From Myxococcales bacterium UBA1238 (GTDB lineage: Bacteria; Myxococcota_A; Bradymonadia; UBA7976; UBA1532): a stretch of 64,000 nt of DNA. The notes beneath the pieces are model-generated. The model had not been told where the DNA came from and did not search any database. It saw only the letters and a list, made by a program, of their open reading frames with translations. The position numbers and the translations under genes are program-made. The stretch covers positions 37,238-101,237 of the forward strand of contig DBWM01000043.1 in NCBI GenBank assembly GCA_002309015.1, read 5' to 3'. Below, in pieces: positions 60,611-64,000 of the stretch (positions are counted from its first letter, which is position 1; the number at the start of each line of letters is the position of its first letter).

Positions 60611-62746
60611 TCAGTTGGCGGAGGAGGCTTTGGGTTTAGCGTCAATGCAGGTGGTGTTGGGCTGATCGGGCATGCAAAGCTTCTTTTCGTCCACGGTGGT
60701 GCAGGTAAAGCCTTCGGCGCAGCTGTCTCCATCACCACAGGATTCCAGGCAGGCCATCGCTTTTACATCGGCGTCAAAAGTGACTTCTGCGCAAGTTAAG
60801 CCACCGCCGCAGACAATCCCTTTGTTGTCACCGGAACAAACGGCGCAAACATGCTTGGGCACACAGAATTTGGCATAAAGCTCATCGCCCGAGGTGTTCT
60901 CAGAAGGATCTGAATAGAGGATCTCTTCGCAAGTGATCGAGCCATCTGAAGAGCAATCTTCATCCTTGGAGCAAGAGCCATAGCAATAGGCTTTTACATT
61001 AGAGGTTGTGGAGGCATTTGACCATGGGATGCACCGATTGGAGCGACAATCGGCATTTTGCGTGCAATCCTGGCCTCCGGATTTGCCGTCTGCGTTGCCC
61101 TTTTTGCAGATCTTTTCGAGCTCCCATACGTCATCGGGTTTGGCTGGATTGGGGACGAGTGTATTGTAATCGCAGAATTCACCATCCGCGCAGGAAGCAT
61201 CCAGGTTGCAATCCGCCATCGAGCCCTGGCCCTTGACACAAAGGCCCGCTCCGGTCGTGCTGGTTATGTAAATTCCCGCACAATACATTTTTTCTGGGCA
61301 GTCAGACGACTTTTCACAAACAGCGCTGCATGTGCCGGAGTCGGCGCCTTCCTCGCTGATAAGGCAAAGCGAGTCGGTTTGGCAGGGCTTGTAGCTGCTT
61401 CTGCAGGTTTTGCCGGGCTGTACAGCATTCTCGGGGATGGTGACGCAAACCGCGTCGACGCTGAGTGGGTTGTACGAGCGTACCAGGTAATCGCAGGCTT
61501 CCTTTGGATGGGTGTCGTCAGCTGCGCAATCGTCATTGTTTGAGCATGGACGGTGAGATCCTGCAGCTCCTAAGCACATCCCGATGGGAAAGGATTCTGT
61601 TCCGCCGGAGGTAATGTTCAGAATTGTACAAGCGCTGCCGTCGGTGCAATCCGTATCGTTTTCACAGAGTTTGGCACATTTGTCGGTTAAGCAGGCTTCT
61701 GGTTCCTGACCTTCTTCAAGGATGGTACAGATGCCTGTGAGTACATGGCGCTCATAATCCACACCGATATCGCAGAACATACCTTCGCCGCAATCTTTGT
61801 TGGCTTTGCAGCGCTTCGGCATGCACATGTTAAATGTGAGACTGCTTGAAAACGGAATGCGCATGCATTCCTGACGAGTGGGGTCACAATTGGGTGTGCT
61901 TGAATCGGGATCGCAGTAGTTCGAGCATATGCCTTCAAAACAAAAATCGTTTGCACAGAAGGTGGTGACTTCATCGCAAAATGCGCCTGTAGGTAAGCCG
62001 CCTTCTGTTTTGGGTTGGCAGGAACCGCCATAATAATTGGAAGAGTTTAACAGGAGCGATGGCTTGCAGACTTCGCCTTCGTTGCTGCATCGACCATCGT
62101 TGGCATCGCAACGCTCCTTGGGATGGCCCGGCAGGCAATAACCTTCGCTACCATTGCTCACACAAGTCATGTTCTGGCCGTAAGGCCCGTCCACTGCACC
62201 TTCGCATTGGATGTCTTTGATGCATTGGCGCGAGCAAAAACCGTAATTCGCAAACAGTGTAGTCTGACAAATTTTGGTGTCGCAAGCCCGATTGAGGCAG
62301 GCCGTATATTCATCATCGCTGAGATGATCTCGGTCGCAACCACCTCGCTTGACGCAGGCTTCGTACTCAGCGGGTTGTTGTTTTTCTTGCGAGCAGGATT
62401 CGGCATATTGGCAGGCTGAGCCAAATGGAGCGGCCGTTCCTATGCTGCCATCGTCGGTCGTACCACCATCAGTGGTAGCATCGTCGGTCGTAGCACCATC
62501 GGTGGCCGGACCGCTGTCTTCGTTGGTACTGGAATCCTCTTTGGCACTGCCATCGCTGGTACTGGAATCCTCTTTGGCGCTGCCATCGCTGGTACTGGAA
62601 TCGGTGGTCGCAGAATCTCTTTGGTTTGTTGTAGAGTCTTGCTGGACGGTCGCATCTTCGGAGGGCGGAATATCGTTATCGTCATCGTCACATCCCAATG
62701 CGAACATGGCAGCGGAAAGGCATGCAAAAAGAAAACATCGATTCAT
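60611..62746 (-). CDS. Large Cys-rich secreted lipoprotein
   Basis: 711 residues. The lipobox FALGC ends at Cys19 and is followed by an Asp-rich start and a Ser/Thr/Asp/Gly linker (about 25-105) with an 11-residue repeat SSTSDGSAKED. From about 110 to the end there are about 60 Cys in small units such as CKANKDCGEGMFCD, CSNNDDCAADD, CTQNADCRSNRC and CSKDEDCSSDG. These look like Dickkopf/EGF-type disulfide knots common in secreted myxobacterial proteins. I see no enzyme motif. The start is the ATG at 62746 with GGAGG 8 nt upstream. It may be a surface adhesin or structural protein (inference). Confidence 0.8.
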   Translation of the reverse strand: MNRCFLFACLSAAMFALGCDDDDNDIPPSEDATVQQDSTTNQRDSATTDSSTSDGSAKEDSSTSDGSAKEDSSTNEDSGPATDGATTDDATTDGGTTDDGSIGTAAPFGSACQYAESCSQEKQQPAEYEACVKRGGCDRDHLSDDEYTACLNRACDTKICQTTLFANYGFCSRQCIKDIQCEGAVDGPYGQNMTCVSNGSEGYCLPGHPKERCDANDGRCSNEGEVCKPSLLLNSSNYYGGSCQPKTEGGLPTGAFCDEVTTFCANDFCFEGICSNYCDPDSSTPNCDPTRQECMRIPFSSSLTFNMCMPKRCKANKDCGEGMFCDIGVDYERHVLTGICTILEEGQEPEACLTDKCAKLCENDTDCTDGSACTILNITSGGTESFPIGMCLGAAGSHRPCSNNDDCAADDTHPKEACDYLVRSYNPLSVDAVCVTIPENAVQPGKTCRSSYKPCQTDSLCLISEEGADSGTCSAVCEKSSDCPEKMYCAGIYITSTTGAGLCVKGQGSMADCNLDASCADGEFCDYNTLVPNPAKPDDVWELEKICKKGNADGKSGGQDCTQNADCRSNRCIPWSNASTTSNVKAYCYGSCSKDEDCSSDGSITCEEILYSDPSENTSGDELYAKFCVPKHVCAVCSGDNKGIVCGGGLTCAEVTFDADVKAMACLESCGDGDSCAEGFTCTTVDEKKLCMPDQPNTTCIDAKPKASSAN
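62525..62600 (-). repeat. 33-bp tandem repeat in lipoprotein linker
   Basis: The unit starts at 62525, 62558 and 62591 (plus-strand GGTACTGGAATC), with spacing exactly 33 nt, and encodes 11 residues. The first two units differ by about one base, indicating recent duplication. Confidence 0.8.
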
Positions 62747-62888
62747 GAAATTTACCTCCGAAGCAAAAACGCAATTAAGCTAACAGGACTATTGGATTTC
62801 AAACAATTTTTTTATTGTAATTGAGCGGGGCGTGGCGGGTCAATAAAAAGATGGGATTCTTTTTGAAGGGCAGGTGGGATGCGGGCGA

Positions 62889-64000
62889 TCAGGCTTCGTC
62901 GCTGTCGTCGCCGTCGGGGGCTCCGCCATCGGCTAACATGTGGCATTTCTTGTATTTTTTGCCACTGCCGCACCAGCAGGGATCGTTTCGGCCGATCTTG
63001 GGACGCGGGCGATGGACCGGGGCCGCAGGGGCTGCAGGAACCGGTTCTGGCTTGATGGTCTTGGGGGCTTCGGTGCGTTCTCCGTGCTCGCCTTTTTCGG
63101 TTTGTGCGGCGGCGAGTTGCATGCGTCGCTGCTGCGCTTCGATACGGCGCTGGGTCTCGGCTTCGGTCTGCTTGACTTCTTCCTCAGAGCGGATCTTGAG
63201 GCGGAAGAGCTGGCCCATGACCTGAGACTTAATGTTGATCATGAGCGCAGTAAAAAGCCTGTAACCTTCCTTCTGGTATTCCTTTTTGGGATCGCGGTTG
63301 CCGTATCCGCGAAGCCCGATGCCGGTGCGGAGCTGATCCATCACCTGCAGGTGATTCTTCCAGAGCTCGTCGATCTGGCGCAGGAACAGGTCTTTTTCGA
63401 GGCGGTGCATCAGGCCGGGCTGGTTGGCGTCGACCTCGGCGACCTTGTCTTTGTAAGGCTTTTCGACCTCGAAATAGATATGCTCCTCGTATTTGATCTT
63501 TGCGGGCGGCAGTCCTTCGAGGCTGACTTTGTGGTTGAACTGAAAGAGGACGTCTTCGAGGAGCTGGTCGATTTCCCAGTCTTCGGGGCGGACCGCGTCG
63601 TTGCAGCGCGCTTCGACCAGGTTGACCACCAAATCTTCGATGGCGTCGTAGCAAAGTTCGCGCAGTTCGTGCTCGTCGGCCGAAAGGATGGTGCGGCGCA
63701 GCTTGTAGATGGTTTTGCGCTGCTGATCCATCACGTCGTCGTATTCGAGCATGTTCTTGCGGGCATCAAAATGATGAGCTTCCACGCGGATTTGCGCATC
63801 TTCGATGCTGTTCGAGACCATGCGGTGTTCGATGGGCGTGTCGTCGTTCATGCCCAGGAAGTCCATCACGCGGATGATGCGATCGTTGGCAAAGATGCGC
63901 ATCAGATCGTCTTCGAGCGAAAGGTAGAAACGGCTGGCGCCGGGATCGCCCTGACGGCCTGAACGACCGCGCAACTGGTTGTCGATGCGGCGGCTTTCGT
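62889..64000 (-). CDS. secA: Preprotein translocase ATPase SecA (N-terminal part outside window)
   Basis: The C-terminal 370 or so residues of the export motor. At the right edge the frame reads ESRRIDNQLRGRSGRQGDPG, the end of NBD2 (motif VI). The helical scaffold and wing domains follow (KNMLEYDDVMDQQR, LWKNHLQVMDQLRTGIGLRGYGNRDP read in parts). A variable Gln/Arg/Pro linker leads to the C-terminal zinc motif CWCGSGKKYKKCH, which binds SecB and lipids. Some 16 acidic residues after the zinc motif (ADGGAPDGDDSDEA) are unusual. The start lies beyond base 64000. Confidence 0.96.
   Translation of the reverse strand, partial: ESRRIDNQLRGRSGRQGDPGASRFYLSLEDDLMRIFANDRIIRVMDFLGMNDDTPIEHRMVSNSIEDAQIRVEAHHFDARKNMLEYDDVMDQQRKTIYKLRRTILSADEHELRELCYDAIEDLVVNLVEARCNDAVRPEDWEIDQLLEDVLFQFNHKVSLEGLPPAKIKYEEHIYFEVEKPYKDKVAEVDANQPGLMHRLEKDLFLRQIDELWKNHLQVMDQLRTGIGLRGYGNRDPKKEYQKEGYRLFTALMINIKSQVMGQLFRLKIRSEEEVKQTEAETQRRIEAQQRRMQLAAAQTEKGEHGERTEAPKTIKPEPVPAAPAAPVHRPRPKIGRNDPCWCGSGKKYKKCHMLADGGAPDGDDSDEA

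Noticed and set aside
62940..63962. Long antisense frame opposite secA
   Set aside because: secA is unmistakable on the other strand; the frame is a by-product of its codon bias.

Overview
The window is a 64 kb piece of a moderately G+C-rich chromosome from a Gram-negative bacterium. It is most likely a member of Myxococcota, Bradymonadota or another deltaproteobacterial-type lineage. The clues are secreted proteins ending in a Cys / hydrophobic / Arg tail of the MYXO-CTERM kind, long thrombospondin type 3 (TSP3) arrays, many lipoproteins including Cys-rich ones, a PknB-type Ser/Thr kinase, and a receiver-domain protein with a tail I associate with delta-type regulators. This is a lineage inference; no 16S or phylogeny was available. 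No phage, integrase, IS element, CRISPR or recognisable defence island was seen.

Layout. 1-3015: a xanthine dehydrogenase-family molybdenum subunit (cut by the left edge), divergent mocA for its cofactor, and the Fe-S carrier Mrp. 3135-5497: a standalone MshEN (GspE N-terminal) protein, a small unknown gene, yhbY, and a TsaC/YciO-type gene. 5567-11558 (minus): the housekeeping run priA, def, fmt, rsmB, rpe and tRNA-Pro(CGG); the tRNA starts inside the end of rpe. 11818-14022: two tandem paralogues of an unrecognised two-winged-helix family. 14499-18763 (minus): parC-parE. 19017-25854: a 1,579-residue TSP3 surface protein and a coiled-coil protein. 25855-26302: a palindrome-rich spacer with a 12-bp inverted repeat at its ends. 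26303-30505: pepN, a small membrane protein, a possible DUF4261 protein, and groES without groEL. 30511-33014 (minus): hisS and two lipoproteins. 33301-36160: radA and glpK.

36403-41115: a secreted subtilase, a TM1266-like small regulator translationally coupled to it, and type I-beta DAHP synthase. 41109-43921 (minus): an aminotransferase and ATP-type PEP carboxykinase in one operon. 43986-50770: an M6-like metalloprotease lipoprotein, an amidohydrolase, a CDP-alcohol phosphatidyltransferase, a YihY-family membrane protein and a P-II-like protein. 50896-52902: a zinc-ribbon Ser/Thr kinase. 52881-59257: an apparent corrinoid uptake locus, made of a beta-propeller lipoprotein resembling BtuG, a TonB-dependent receptor (BtuB-like), and btuF-btuC-btuD. 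59387-60457: a degenerate receiver protein. 60611-62746: a Cys-rich lipoprotein. 62889-64000: the C-terminal part of secA, cut by the right edge.

The most interesting points are the rpe/tRNA overlap, in which tRNA 5' processing would remove the rpe stop codon; the BtuG-like protein beside a Btu system outside Bacteroidota; the winged-helix paralogue pair; the RadA zinc finger lacking one residue; the pseudo-receiver protein; and an excess of the octamer GCGATCGC. Genes are tightly packed: six convergent pairs overlap at their 3' ends, one by 68 bp, and ATGA/GTGA/TTGA start-stop overlaps are common.
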